A stretch of 64,000 nucleotides of DNA from Dryocosmus kuriphilus. Taxonomy: Eukaryota; Arthropoda; Insecta; Hymenoptera; Cynipidae. The stretch lies in the NCBI GenBank assembly GCA_038277395.1, contig CM076190.1:239272452-239336451 (forward strand). Reading direction: 5' to 3'. Positions 55,230 through 64,000 of this stretch are shown in pieces. The notes under the pieces were generated by a model. That model did no database searches. It was not told the origin of the DNA and saw only the letters and a list, made by a program, of their open reading frames with translations. The translations under genes and the position numbers were made by a program. Numbering within the stretch: the stretch's first letter is position 1; every line of letters begins with the position of its first letter.

Positions 55230-57078
55230 AGACAGTGTTCCTGCCGAAGCTCGGCAACAGACAAATGCATAGCAGTTGAATGGCGAGTCCGGTAGCCGAC
55301 GTTCCGGTATAGATCCATCGTAGGTTTCCGATCGGGCTCGGCCGTAGCCTCTGCGACGGTTACGTCCGCGTTACACACTTTACAACAGGAAAGGAGATAA
55401 GGGTGAATCCACAAAACTATAGAGCTATCAGCTTTATTACTACTTCAGGCAAACTATTAAGCAAAATACTCATTGGTGAAGTTATGGAAATGACGGGAGA
55501 CAAGATATCGGATGTCCAATGCGGATTTATGTCAGGAAGATCACGTGCGAATCAAATATTTAGCTTGCGGCAGATCACAGAAAAATGTTTGAGAGTAAAC
55601 AAAAATGTTTTGTGAGCGTTCATTGACCTGGAAAATTATTTTGACAAGGTGGATAGCGTTAAATTTTGGGATGTTCTGAAAGAGTATAGATTCAATGGTT
55701 GGCTTCTTAAATTAATTAAAGAAATATATGAAGGTAGTAAAACGAGCGTAAGGGTAATTGGTCAGTTAAGTGATTAATTCGACATTAGGCAGGGTGCCAG
55801 TCAAGGCTGCGTCGTGCCGTCGTGGTTACTCAATACATATATTTATAAGAGTCTAGGAATTGCTCGCTTAGACGAAGACGTTTTTGATCTCGGAACAGTG
55901 AAAGTGTGTAGCTTGACTTTTGCAGACGATGAAGCACATATGGCAGAATCTGCCGATGGTTTCCAGAGAATGATGAGCAGACTGGATGCTAGCGTGAAGA
56001 ATATGGTTTTAAAGATTAACGTCGACAAAACAAAAAATAGAATATTTGAAAAAAGCGACGAGAAACCAGTATGCAATATTACTCTGAACAGAGAGGGAAT
56101 TGAACAGGTTTATCATTTCGTGTATCTTGGAAGTTTATTTACAGCTGACGGAAAGATAGATAGAGGAATTTCAAGGCGTATGAACGAGGGAAGTAAAGCT
56201 ATAGCAGGGTAGGAAACATGAAAGGAGGTAAGATTGTGCTAAATAGAACCATAACTGCAACATATAATTCTGCACCTACGTTGGAATGCTACCTGAAGTT
56301 GGAATGCGTCTCCTGTGAGTTATTTGCGGTAAAATAGTAATGGATAACGTCAGTAATGTGTGGGTTCTCAAAAGATGTGGCGTAGAAGAAGCTCTGATTC
56401 ACAAAAGTGAAAGAAGTTTGTTGACATGGTTTGGTCGTGTTGAGAGAATGGATGAAGAACGCTTACAGAATCAAGCATGTATATCTCGGTAAAGTAAATG
56501 GTCACGCCCCGGGATGTAGACCGAGGAAAGAATGGTGGAAATACGTGAATAAGGCTAGAAGAAATGTATAAAGAGACATAAGAATAAGAGGGCTTGAATG
56601 AAAAGTGTATGGATATAGAGGAAGCAAAACTTATACGTCAGGATAGAGTTGTATGGCGAAAAATTCTCTATAAGGAGTGTGTGACGATCACCCGAAACGA
56701 AAGATTTTGGACACTCATGGGCCCTGGGGGAAGACTTTTCTTAGCAAATACAGCTTCGGTTTAGCGTATAAATCCCCATATGGCTGTGCGAAAGTGTCCA
56801 ACAAGGCTGACTGCTAGAGAGATCAATCAGCGACCTGGAACGGCGAAGGGTTGTGGGTCTGTTGTGTTGTTTCAATGATACTTCCGAGTCTGTCTAATAT
56901 CTATACTTTACAGTACGCACTCCTTTCCCGCCACAATCATAAAAATATCATAATCCCTGATAATGTTCATAACGAAGCAGGATCAAGCGTCTTTTCGCTT
57001 AGCCTGAAAGAGAAATGGTTTAATGCTATAATGATAATAATAATAATCATATTAATAATAATCATAATAATCATAATA
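55230..57078 (+). mobile_element. APE-type LINE copy 3 with (TAA)n-like tail
   Basis: Reverse transcriptase (55403-56212), a C-terminal region (about 56213-56640), a 3' region (about 56640-57027) and an ATA-rich tail (57028-57078). It has no inverted-end insertion at the LINE1 site. It marks the right border of segment B. It is the most complete reverse-transcriptase copy of this family here, but lacks the endonuclease. Confidence 0.8.
55403..56212 (+). pseudogene. LINE reverse transcriptase, copy 3
   Basis: Motifs in order: NYRAISFITTSGKLLSKIL, ISDVQCGFMSGRSRANQIFS, then, after a TGA at about 55613, AFIDLENYFDKVDS (palm motif A), RQGASQGC, VCSLTFADDEAHMAESADG (motif C), LKINVDKTK and YLGSLFTADGKIDRGISRRM. 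All palm motifs can be seen, unlike copy 1 (motif A deleted) and copy 2 (motif C deleted). Further stops follow, for example at about 55776. Non-functional. Confidence 0.8.
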
Positions 57079-57087
57079 ACACGTTTT

Positions 57088-57132
57088 CCGGGTTTATTCG
57101 GATACCCGGGGTCCGGGTTCACTCGGACGGGT
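57088..57132 (+). promoter_or_regulatory. structured 5' leader of the R2-like element
   Basis: CCGGGT (57088-57093) can pair with ACCCGG (57104-57109). Alternatively ACCC plus GTCCG (57104-57115) pairs with CGGAC plus GGGT (57124-57132). R2 elements often start with a self-cleaving HDV-like ribozyme; these hairpins make one possible, but I could not lay out the full double pseudoknot. Confidence 0.3.
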
Positions 57133-57463
57133 CCCTTGAATGGGCCACCGGGCGCGTTCTCAGATTGCGAATAGAGGAGTCCTGTACAAAAAAATTCTGC
57201 TGAATATCGTTACAAAGTTGAATAGGCAGTCGCGGACAATGGTCCAGGATTGTTCCCGAAGGAATAACCCCTAAGTCATGCCCGTCAACTACCGTGCCTA
57301 AATCTGCATGGCACCAGGAATTTGATGTCATAAACGGTGTCTCTAGGATACCAGGCCGCCTCCTAGCGTATTTTGACCTTACCCCCGCATGCGTGGCTCT
57401 TCTAAGGCGGACTTCTCTTTCCCTAGCTAAATAAAAACCCTCATAGAAAATAGTAGAAATTTA

Positions 57464-58571
57464 ATGAAGCAGTGGTCGCTCCCCGAGGATTGTCGGGTCC
57501 CTCCTAATGACACAGATGGGGGTGTAAACATTCAGGATGAGAACGGCCAGTTTCTTGATGGACAAACAGCTCGGTCCATGTCACCCGAAGAAAATTCTCT
57601 CCAGCCAAAGCATAGACAAGAGGCGGCAGGTACCATGCAACCAGACACAATTAATGATGATGCTTCGAAAGGTACTGAAGATCCGACCACTTCAGCAGGA
57701 ATGCCGCAGCAGCGCGTCAACTTTCAACCTCAACATGATGAGTACTTGATTAGTTGCAAAGAAAGCGAGTTAGGTGCAATCACTACTACAAAAGATGGGA
57801 TGGCCTTTCGCCGAAAATTTGTATTGAATTTCCTGGAATTATAGACAGTAATAGAAGTTTACTTTAGTCGGAGAATGCTCTTGATAAATCTGGAGAATCT
57901 AGTCTATAGAAGAACCATCAGCCGAATTAGATCCGGGGTTGAGACCGCTCTCCAGCAACAGCAGGTGGATACACACCAGAAAGCGGATATCATTGAGAAA
58001 CATGAATAAGAATGTGGTCAGATGTCAGTTTGAGGCTTTGTTCGGGGGTGGGTTTGTGACGAACGAACTACATCGTTTCTACATAGGCCTTCATCCGGAC
58101 TTGGTCTCAAGTGTGACCCCACAACACCTAGCTGACCAATTCCGCTCAATTGAGCATCGAAAGCTCCTTTTCGTGGTCGAAATTGAAAACAGCAAGAGAC
58201 GAGTGCAACAACAACTAGCATCCTCCGAAATGAACTCCACGGAGGCGGTCGAGTAGGAGATTCTGCCCGAGATACGCGACGCTGCAAATATCCGGGAGCT
58301 GGGCCCGGAGGATATGGACCGAAAATTGTCACATAGTCGTCAGTCATTAGGGCTTCATCTGCCGGAACAAGCCCCTACGGACCCCACTGAAGAGCTTAAT
58401 GAAGAGAGCTTTCGTCTCTTAGGGTACTTCACTGACGCCATCATAGAGTTTACGGAACAGGGAAAATTCCAAAGCGGTGCTCTTCAAAAGTTTAAGATTA
58501 ACAATGGCCTTTTCCGGTTAGTTGGCAACTTAAACAACCACATATTGCCTCTGTGCTGCATCAAGAGTTGA
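57464..58571 (+). pseudogene. R2-like ORF, N-terminal region
   Basis: The ATG at 57464 opens 126 codons of polar, Gln/Asp/Glu-rich sequence (PEENSLQPKHRQEAAG, QQRVNFQPQHDEYLISCKES). The frame then breaks, and pieces at 57939-58256 (GFVTNELHRFYIGLHPDL) and 58314-58571 (ESFRLLGYFTDAIIEFTEQG) continue the same protein. The N-terminal zinc fingers expected in R2 proteins are not recognisable. Assignment rests on position and orientation relative to the reverse transcriptase. Confidence 0.45.
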
Positions 58572-58860
58572 GCTTACAGCAGTTGCAGTCTATAGCATAT
58601 TGCGCTGAGGTGGCGTATGGCAAGAAGGTAAGCATCAAAATCAAGACCCGGGGAAGTAACACTCTTACTTCCCCATGAATAAGTCAGATCCTACTTGGAA
58701 GTTCAGGCTTCAAGACGAGGTCAGATAAATAAGAGCCAAACATGTTCGGCTGTATCAATTTCGAAAGGGTAATCGGTCATAGAAGCTGACTCGCCACGCA
58801 GAGGATATCCTTTACCCACTTAACATCAGCCCAAGAATATCTACGGACTGAGACGAAGTT

Positions 58861-60655
58861 ATGGACTACTACAGACAGAGGCTTATTGTGCCGTCAGCAC
58901 ATCTGCGACGCTTCAAGAGGTCTTCCGCGAGAAAGAATGACAACAAGAACTTCCTAAAAGATGAAAAGAAATTTTACCTAAACCTTCTGATGGGGAAATC
59001 AATAATTCCAGTGAACCCCCAAGTACTGAGGGCATGGCTAGATATTGCTCAGGTATCAGGGGTAATCATGTGTCTAGTGATTTGGACACGCCCTGGCTTG
59101 AACCGAAAAGGAGAGCTTCAGAACTGGCTGCGATGGATAATCTATCTATCACAGCTTCTGAGGCAACTCGCATCCTAAAGAGGGCGCAGAACTGGAAGGC
59201 GTCTGTTCTGGAAGGAGTGCACAGTTTCTGGTACAAGTGTCTGGTGGCTCTACACCCCGCCCTTGCGGGCGCCCTTCAGGCCATTTTAGACAATCCGAAA
59301 CTTATGCCTTCCTTCATGACGAAAGAAGCCACGTATATGATACCAAAAAGACCAGATCCTAATAGTCCTAGAGACTATCGACCAATTTCCTGCCTTTCCA
59401 CACTCTATAAATGTCTCACGGCTATTATATCCGAAGACATCTATAAATAGTGTGAGAAGGATAACATCCTCACAGAAGAACAAAGGGATTGCTGTCGGGG
59501 TTTCAGTGGTTTCAAGGGCTTGGTCAAAATTGATACTGCGGTCGTGTTAAATGCCAAGCATTACCAACGTAATTTACACATGGGATATTGGCCTATAAGC
59601 AAGCTTTTCTCTCGGTACCTCACGACTATTCACTTGAAGTCCTCAGGATATATAAGATGAGTCCATGCGTGATACGAATTTCGGATCACGCTATGAGCAC
59701 ATGGTGCACGAAAATCAGGTGTTTTAGTCGTGGAGCTACGAGGGACACTCAGTCTTTGTAAATTAAGCGAGGCATTTTTCAAGGCGACTGTTTTAGTACA
59801 TTACGGTTGTGTTTGACCGTATACCCTCTGTGCAGGATGCTTAACAACACGTTCTTTGGGTTTAATATAATGGCGGGATATTCTGAATCTCAGCTCACTC
59901 ACCTCCTTTACATGGATGGCCTAAGGGTTATGCTGGCTCAGAATCTAAACTGCAAAGTACTCTTTACATCTTACTGCAGTTTCTCAATGATATCAGGATG
60001 AGTTTTGGCCTGAATAATTGCAGAAAAATGCATCTATCACGTAGGGGTGATCACTTCACACGAAACGGATGTTCAGGATCTGATACAGACGATGATTGTT
60101 GGCGAGTCGTATAGGTATCTCGCTATATTGCTAAGAGCATCATCATGGCAGTCAACACGTTTGCTGTTCCTCTCGTTATTACTCCTTTGGGTTATTATTG
60201 TTGTCTAAAATGGACCTTTAGGCTTTAAACAGAATCATCCACGTGAAAATGTCTGAACATCGGATGCATCACGTGAAGGCGGTTGTGGAGAGAATCGTCC
60301 TACCACGCAAGGTTTTGGGCAGAGGAATTTTGGATGTTCGACGGCTTTCTGAATCACAGGTTCCACAGCTGCGCGAATAATTCATGAACAGGCCGAATAT
60401 CCCGCTCTACTACTATATCTGTAGCGTAGACCTGTACACTCCTCTGAAGCTTGCAGTTGCCGATTACCAAAATATCGGACACCTAACTGTTGAATATCTT
60501 AATGCTCAGTAGCGCGGCAAGGAACTACATGGAAAGCACCCTCAAATACTGGATCTTCCATTCGTGGATACTGATGCTTCAAACCTCTGTCTAAATCAGG
60601 AAGACCTGTTTCCGGAAACGGAGGGGTTCGTTATTGCTATACAAGATGGAGTGAC
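58861..60655 (+). pseudogene. R2-like reverse transcriptase and partial C-terminus, decayed
   Basis: 59034-59450 reads ASEATRILKRAQNWKASVLE, HSFWYKCLVALHPALAGALQ, MTKEATYMIPKRPDPNSPRD and YRPISCLSTLYKCLTAIISE, the R2-clade reverse-transcriptase N-terminus. 59807-60001 reaches the palm: LLYMDGLRVMLAQN, where the YMDD catalytic box is YMDG. Later frames carry the region before the endonuclease (ETEGFVIAIQDGV in the intact copy). Many stops and shifts; no working polymerase. Confidence 0.7.
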
Positions 60656-61900
60656 AGACCGGGAGACAGCGACAGATTTTCCAAAACGTTTAATGCCCGT
60701 CTGCCATTCATAGTACTCAAAGATTTCGCTATTTGTAAAAAAAAAGTCGAATAAAAAAAAACTCGCTCGATGGTAGCAAATGGCGGATTATAAACAAAAA
60801 GTGTTAAGAAAAAATGAGCAAAAAAATCAATTGATGCCCGTCTGCCGTTCGAGTGGAGGAATGTTCGTGAAAAATAATGAATCGAAAACTTATTGGCAGA
60901 CATTTTCGAGTGATAGATTTTTCAGGACCCCCATGTTGAAAATTTCAAAAAAAAACCTAATAAGAAAAATCATTGATGCCCGTCTGCCAAAGATAAGGTA
61001 CCTTCAGTTGATCGAAAGAAGCCTAAAAAACGATCGGCAGACAAATTGGATGTGTAGAAGGTATACTAATAACATTTTTTCACTGTCAAATTTTTGTTGT
61101 GTAAGAAAACAATCGATGCCCGCACCAAGATTTCTTTGAGGTATATTTCAAACCATCAAATATCTATTAATTGAATGGCAGACATTTTCAGATGACAGAA
61201 CAAAAATTACAATGTAAAAAATAATGTAAAATTAGTGCATCTAAAAAATCGACTGATGCCCGTCTGCCATTCTGGTATTATAATAAATATGTTATTTTAA
61301 GACGATTAATGTGTCCGCAGACAAATGTACAATGTAGAATAATAATTAGCAATAGAAATAATTATAACAAGGGATTTGAGAACCACGTTAGTAGTTGAGA
61401 GCCACGGTTGTGCCTCTTGTTGGAAGGCTCCAGCTCTAAAGTTTTCCGGTACGCTCGAGTTCTGCTTGTGGTCAAGATTTTGCTTATCGGATTTTGGGAT
61501 TATTTTATTCCCGATTTCCCCTAGGCAATAGAGAGCCTGTACAAATAAAAAGCAAAATGCGAAAGTTTAGACTAATGTTGTAGAGAATTTCGGCGCCAGA
61601 GTTTACAACAAGCTATTTCCCCGATTTTTTCTGAAAAATAATTATTTCGTTTTTAATGATCGGCTTTCTGTATGTAGGCATGTTTTACTTTCTTTTATAC
61701 AGTAATGCATCTAAAAAATACAGTTGATGCCCATGTGCTATTTTAGCATTGTAATAGACATGTTATTTTAAATACTATTAATTTATCGGCAGAGAGTTCT
61801 AACATACACAATAATCATTAGGAATGAATATAATAATGCATAAGTAATACATCTTAAAAACGATTGATGCCCATTTTAGCAAAAACTTATATCATGAAAA
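60656..61900. repeat. 140-bp tandem array with paired GTCTGCC/GGCAGAC hairpins
   Basis: GATGCCCGTCTGCC or its variants start at about 60692, 60831, 60971, 61111 and 61251, a strict 139-140-bp period, and again at 61721 and 61861. In each unit GGCAGAC follows 60-65 bp later (60895, 61036, 61177, a CCGCAGAC variant at 61315, 61798), so each unit can form a 7-bp stem. The 470-bp gap between 61251 and 61721 equals one period plus about 330 bp, pointing to an insertion at about 61380-61710. Units are otherwise A+T-rich and diverged. Confidence 0.75.
61380..61710. other. probable ~330-bp insertion in the 140-bp array
   Basis: This stretch breaks the period and is less A+T-rich than the units. No ORF or recognisable element ends. 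Confidence 0.4.
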
Positions 61901-61977
61901 AGATTATTTTCTTAAAAAGTAATTGTCATGTATTTTGACAAATAAATTTAGCAATCAAATCGAATAAAAAAAAATCT

Positions 61978-62130
61978 GCCCGCTGCGCGGGCACATTCTC
62001 ATCGCGCGCTACGCGCGCCGCGCTTCGCGCGCCGCGCTTCGCGCGAAGTATGAGCACGCCTAGGGCGCGCGTCTGTTGGCACTCGCGCTTCGCGCTCGAT
62101 AGATTATTCACCTCGCGCTACGCGCTCGGT
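61978..62130. repeat. cluster of short G+C palindromes
   Basis: GCCCGC-TGC-GCGGGC (61978-61992), CGCGCG-CTA-CGCGCG (62003-62017), then repeated CGCG-CTT-CGCG and CTCGCGCTACGCGCTCG units. Each is a perfect stem with a 3-nt CTA, CTT or TGC loop. The patch is CpG-dense inside very A+T-rich DNA. One diverged relative (CTCGCGCTTCACGCTCGAT) occurs near 62228. Confidence 0.85.
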
Positions 62131-62344
62131 GTTTATAGATCGTATAAACCTTTAAATTAGAAATTACGAAAGAAATTATTTTACTTAAGGCTCTATCGCC
62201 TTTAAGGAATACATTCTCATCATGACACTCGCGCTTCACGCTCGATAATTACGTTTCTTTAAAACACATTATAGATTGGTAAAGCTCTTTTTGATTTTCC
62301 AAATTTTTACACTACAGGATTTCGATTCTTAAAAGTAAAACGAT

Positions 62345-62960
62345 GAGTCTTGTAAATAAATTTTGTAGCTCTTTCCAAGGTGAACAATTCTGCTTGTTAA
62401 TATTTTCTCATATCTTGCACAGTTTTGCTGAAAAGTGGTTTTCTTTATATTTCATAACATATTTCACGAATAACTCAAAAACTACGCGTTTGATCAAAAA
62501 AATGATAGAGAGCAAATTTGTAGACAATTTGGAGACGAACAACTTTGTTTATTATTATTTTTCCGTATCTTCCATAGTTTGGCGGAAAATTTTAAATCTT
62601 TAATTTTTAATAACGTTTTATCGATTAAAACAAAAACCGTGCATTTTATCGAAAAATGTTCGAAACAAAATTTGTAGATCTTTTTAAATTGAACAACTTT
62701 GTTCTTTACCATTTTTTGGTATCTTGAATATTTTGGCGGGAAACCACAGTTTTTAGATTTTAATAGCGTTTTCTTGATTAAAACAAAAACCGTTCATTTT
62801 ATCAAAAAACGGTTAAAACAAAATTTGTAGATTTTTTTGAGATGAACAATTTTACTTTCTTACATTTTTTTTGTATCTCTGATAGTTTAGCCGGAAAATG
62901 GATTTTTTGATTTTGTGAAAACCGTTTTTGATGGATAAAACCATAACCGTTGGTCAAAAG
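62345..62960. repeat. ~154-bp degenerate tandem repeat, four units
   Basis: AAATTTTGTAG or a variant begins units near 62357, 62513, 62668 and 62820. Each continues with a GAACAACTTTG-like block, GTATCTT and TTTGGCGG, and the spacing is about 150-156 bp. Frames of 70-90 codons here are produced by the repeat. Confidence 0.65.
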
Positions 62961-63060
62961 CCGCTGGTTAACGAACTCGTCCTTTCTTTTTGGACCTTAA
63001 AGAAGTGTGCCAAAGCGCAATCCAATCCGACTAGTCCTTCGAAAGTTATCGTGGGAACAG

Positions 63061-63092
<32 letters not shown>

Positions 63093-63523
63093 AACGCCAA
63101 CAGACAGACAGACACGGTCGTAAAAACCATTTTTTCGGATTCAGGAGGTCTTAAAACGTGGAGATTTCATGAAATCCGCGAAAGTCAAATTTTGCATAAA
63201 TCTAATACCTTCTCTGATGAGAATGTAATAATGGACAAATAAACATGGCACTTTATTGTCAGGCGGTTATTACGCCTACAAGAATAAATACCAGTAAAAA
63301 CAACTTGCAAAAAATATTGTACTTTAAAGTACAATGACACATTTTCTCTTAAAACATTCACTTTATTATCACATGATCATTGAATTTAAAAAATATAAAA
63401 GAATGTAGAAAAATATAAATTCACTACTAATATATTTTTATTTAAAGGAAAGGGAAATATAGGTATTTATTTTATTATTTATTTATTATATTTATTTATT
63501 TATATAAAAAAAGGTAAGAAAGT
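62961..63523. other. spacer with (ACGACA)n microsatellite
   Basis: An ACGACA/CAGACA microsatellite lies at about 63058-63115. The long frame across it (Asp-Asn repeats) is a product of the microsatellite. The rest is A+T-rich. Confidence 0.5.
63058..63115. repeat. (ACGACA)n / (CAGA)n microsatellite
   Basis: GACAAC repeats run into CAGACAGACAGACA. Confidence 0.9.
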
Positions 63524-63584
63524 TTAATCGGAATCATCTATACTTTCGCAGCACGTATCACCATCGTCCAATATTTCAGTAAAA
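63524..63584 (-). CDS. possible short terminal exon with acidic tail
   Basis: On the - strand an acceptor-like GTGCGTCCTCAG (ending at 63585) is followed by FTEILDDGDTCCESIDDSD and a TAA (stop at 63524-63526). It is very short and could be chance. CACAGTGGG-type sequence next to it could be the end of a DNA transposon. Confidence 0.2.
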
Positions 63585-64000
63585 CTGAGGACGCACAGTG
63601 GGTTAAAAAAAAATTTTGCGGACAAATTGATATTCAAAAGCTATTTCTGAACCGATTTGAACCTTTTTTTTTTTAAATTAAAGCTTATAAAATTTCGCAC
63701 AAAACTGTCGATCCATATTTTGAAAGAAAAATTTCTTTTTTTTTTATTTAATAACAAAAATGAAAAAAAAAAAAATTTTGTTTTTTGAGTACCGAGTTTC
63801 GAGAAATACTTGTATTCAATCCAATACCTAGAATCAATGAAACAGCTATCTAGGAAAGTTGTCCAATAGCTTAGAAATTGTTTACAAATTTATTGAATTT
63901 GTTATAAACAAATAAGTGGGTAAAAATGGATTCACGTGTATTGACAGTGATTCGTCAATTTATTCGCACTAAATATGAATCATTTATAGACAGAAACCGA
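63585..64000. other. A+T-rich DNA to the window edge
   Basis: Homopolymer A and T runs; no gene or defined repeat seen. Confidence 0.5.

Larger units (their letters stand above)
41525..55230. repeat. segment B of the direct tandem duplication
   Basis: Collinear with segment A in the same orientation. It lacks the tRNA-unit insert, has about two satellite units, and carries a mariner (51536-52850), a ribozyme-like repeat block (49985-51047) and about 370 bp near 54855-55225 not seen in A. Confidence 0.85.
57080..60655 (+). mobile_element. R2-like non-LTR retrotransposon, longer copy, 3' truncated
   Basis: A structured 5' leader (57080-57460), an N-terminal ORF, reverse-transcriptase pieces and a C-terminal region related to 39415-40060 follow in order. 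It breaks off at about 60655, before the endonuclease, directly into the 140-bp repeat array. About 110 bp is missing near 60120 relative to the other copy (RYLAILLRASSWQ against RYLGILQERAPLL). Confidence 0.7.

Noticed and set aside
60780..61139. 119-codon frame
   Set aside because: Runs across two and a half units of the 140-bp array; an accident of the repeat.
60656..61900. CRISPR-like regular spacing
   Set aside because: The repeat is 14 bp with 126-bp A+T-rich intervals that are themselves related, in eukaryotic DNA without cas genes; a degenerate satellite fits better.
62928..63242. 104-codon frame with Asp-Asn repeats
   Set aside because: Produced by the (ACGACA)n microsatellite; nothing else supports it.

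Overview
The window looks like accessory, repeat-dominated nuclear DNA of an insect. The evidence is eukaryotic: intron-style 3' splice acceptors, A+T-rich spacers, Tc1/mariner-superfamily, R1-like, R2-like and Gypsy remnants, satellite DNA and tRNA-derived repeats. The combination of DD34D mariners, a DD41D (rosa-type) element and dispersed R2-like elements would fit a hymenopteran, but I cannot name the species. No complete multi-exon host gene is visible. The host-gene candidates are 3' exons: one at the left edge (2-528, + strand) and a paralogous pair on the - strand (15709-16259 and 41793-42343).

Layout. 1-10.9 kb holds the edge exon, A+T-rich spacer, a 3.3-kb DNA transposon with ~220-bp inverted ends that carries a dead ORF and a nested G+C-rich insert, and LINE remnants including R1-like. 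10.9-15.4 kb is a decayed APE-type LINE (copy 1) split by a 1.6-kb element with 570-bp terminal inverted repeats. From 15.4 to 57.1 kb the window is a direct tandem duplication in the order LINE1 - segment A (about 15.45-38.6 kb) - LINE2 with an R2-like insertion - segment B (about 41.5-55.2 kb) - LINE3. Each segment holds, left to right, the unknown - strand exon, an A+T-rich intron-like stretch, a ~510-bp satellite unit, a degenerate A+T-rich stretch, a rosa-like transposase fused to a broken Gypsy element (- strand), and a mariner. 57.1-60.65 kb is a second, longer R2-like element. 60.65-64 kb is tandem-repeat-rich DNA: a 140-bp hairpin array, a G+C palindrome cluster and a ~154-bp repeat.

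The two segments differ in instructive ways. The satellite is about two units in B but about twenty in A. A has a 1.48-kb insert of tRNA-bearing units, flanked by a 14-bp target duplication, at a site that is empty in B. B has a nearly intact mariner at a TA that is empty in A, and a block of ~373-bp units carrying a hammerhead-ribozyme-like motif. The paralogous exons keep the same length with no gap, yet by my hand count differ by about 37 replaced codons against 7 silent ones, which suggests a fast-evolving gene. Every transposable-element protein here is broken, so no autonomous element is present. The strongest leads are the exon pair, the copy-specific satellite expansion, the tRNA-unit insertion and the ribozyme-like repeat.
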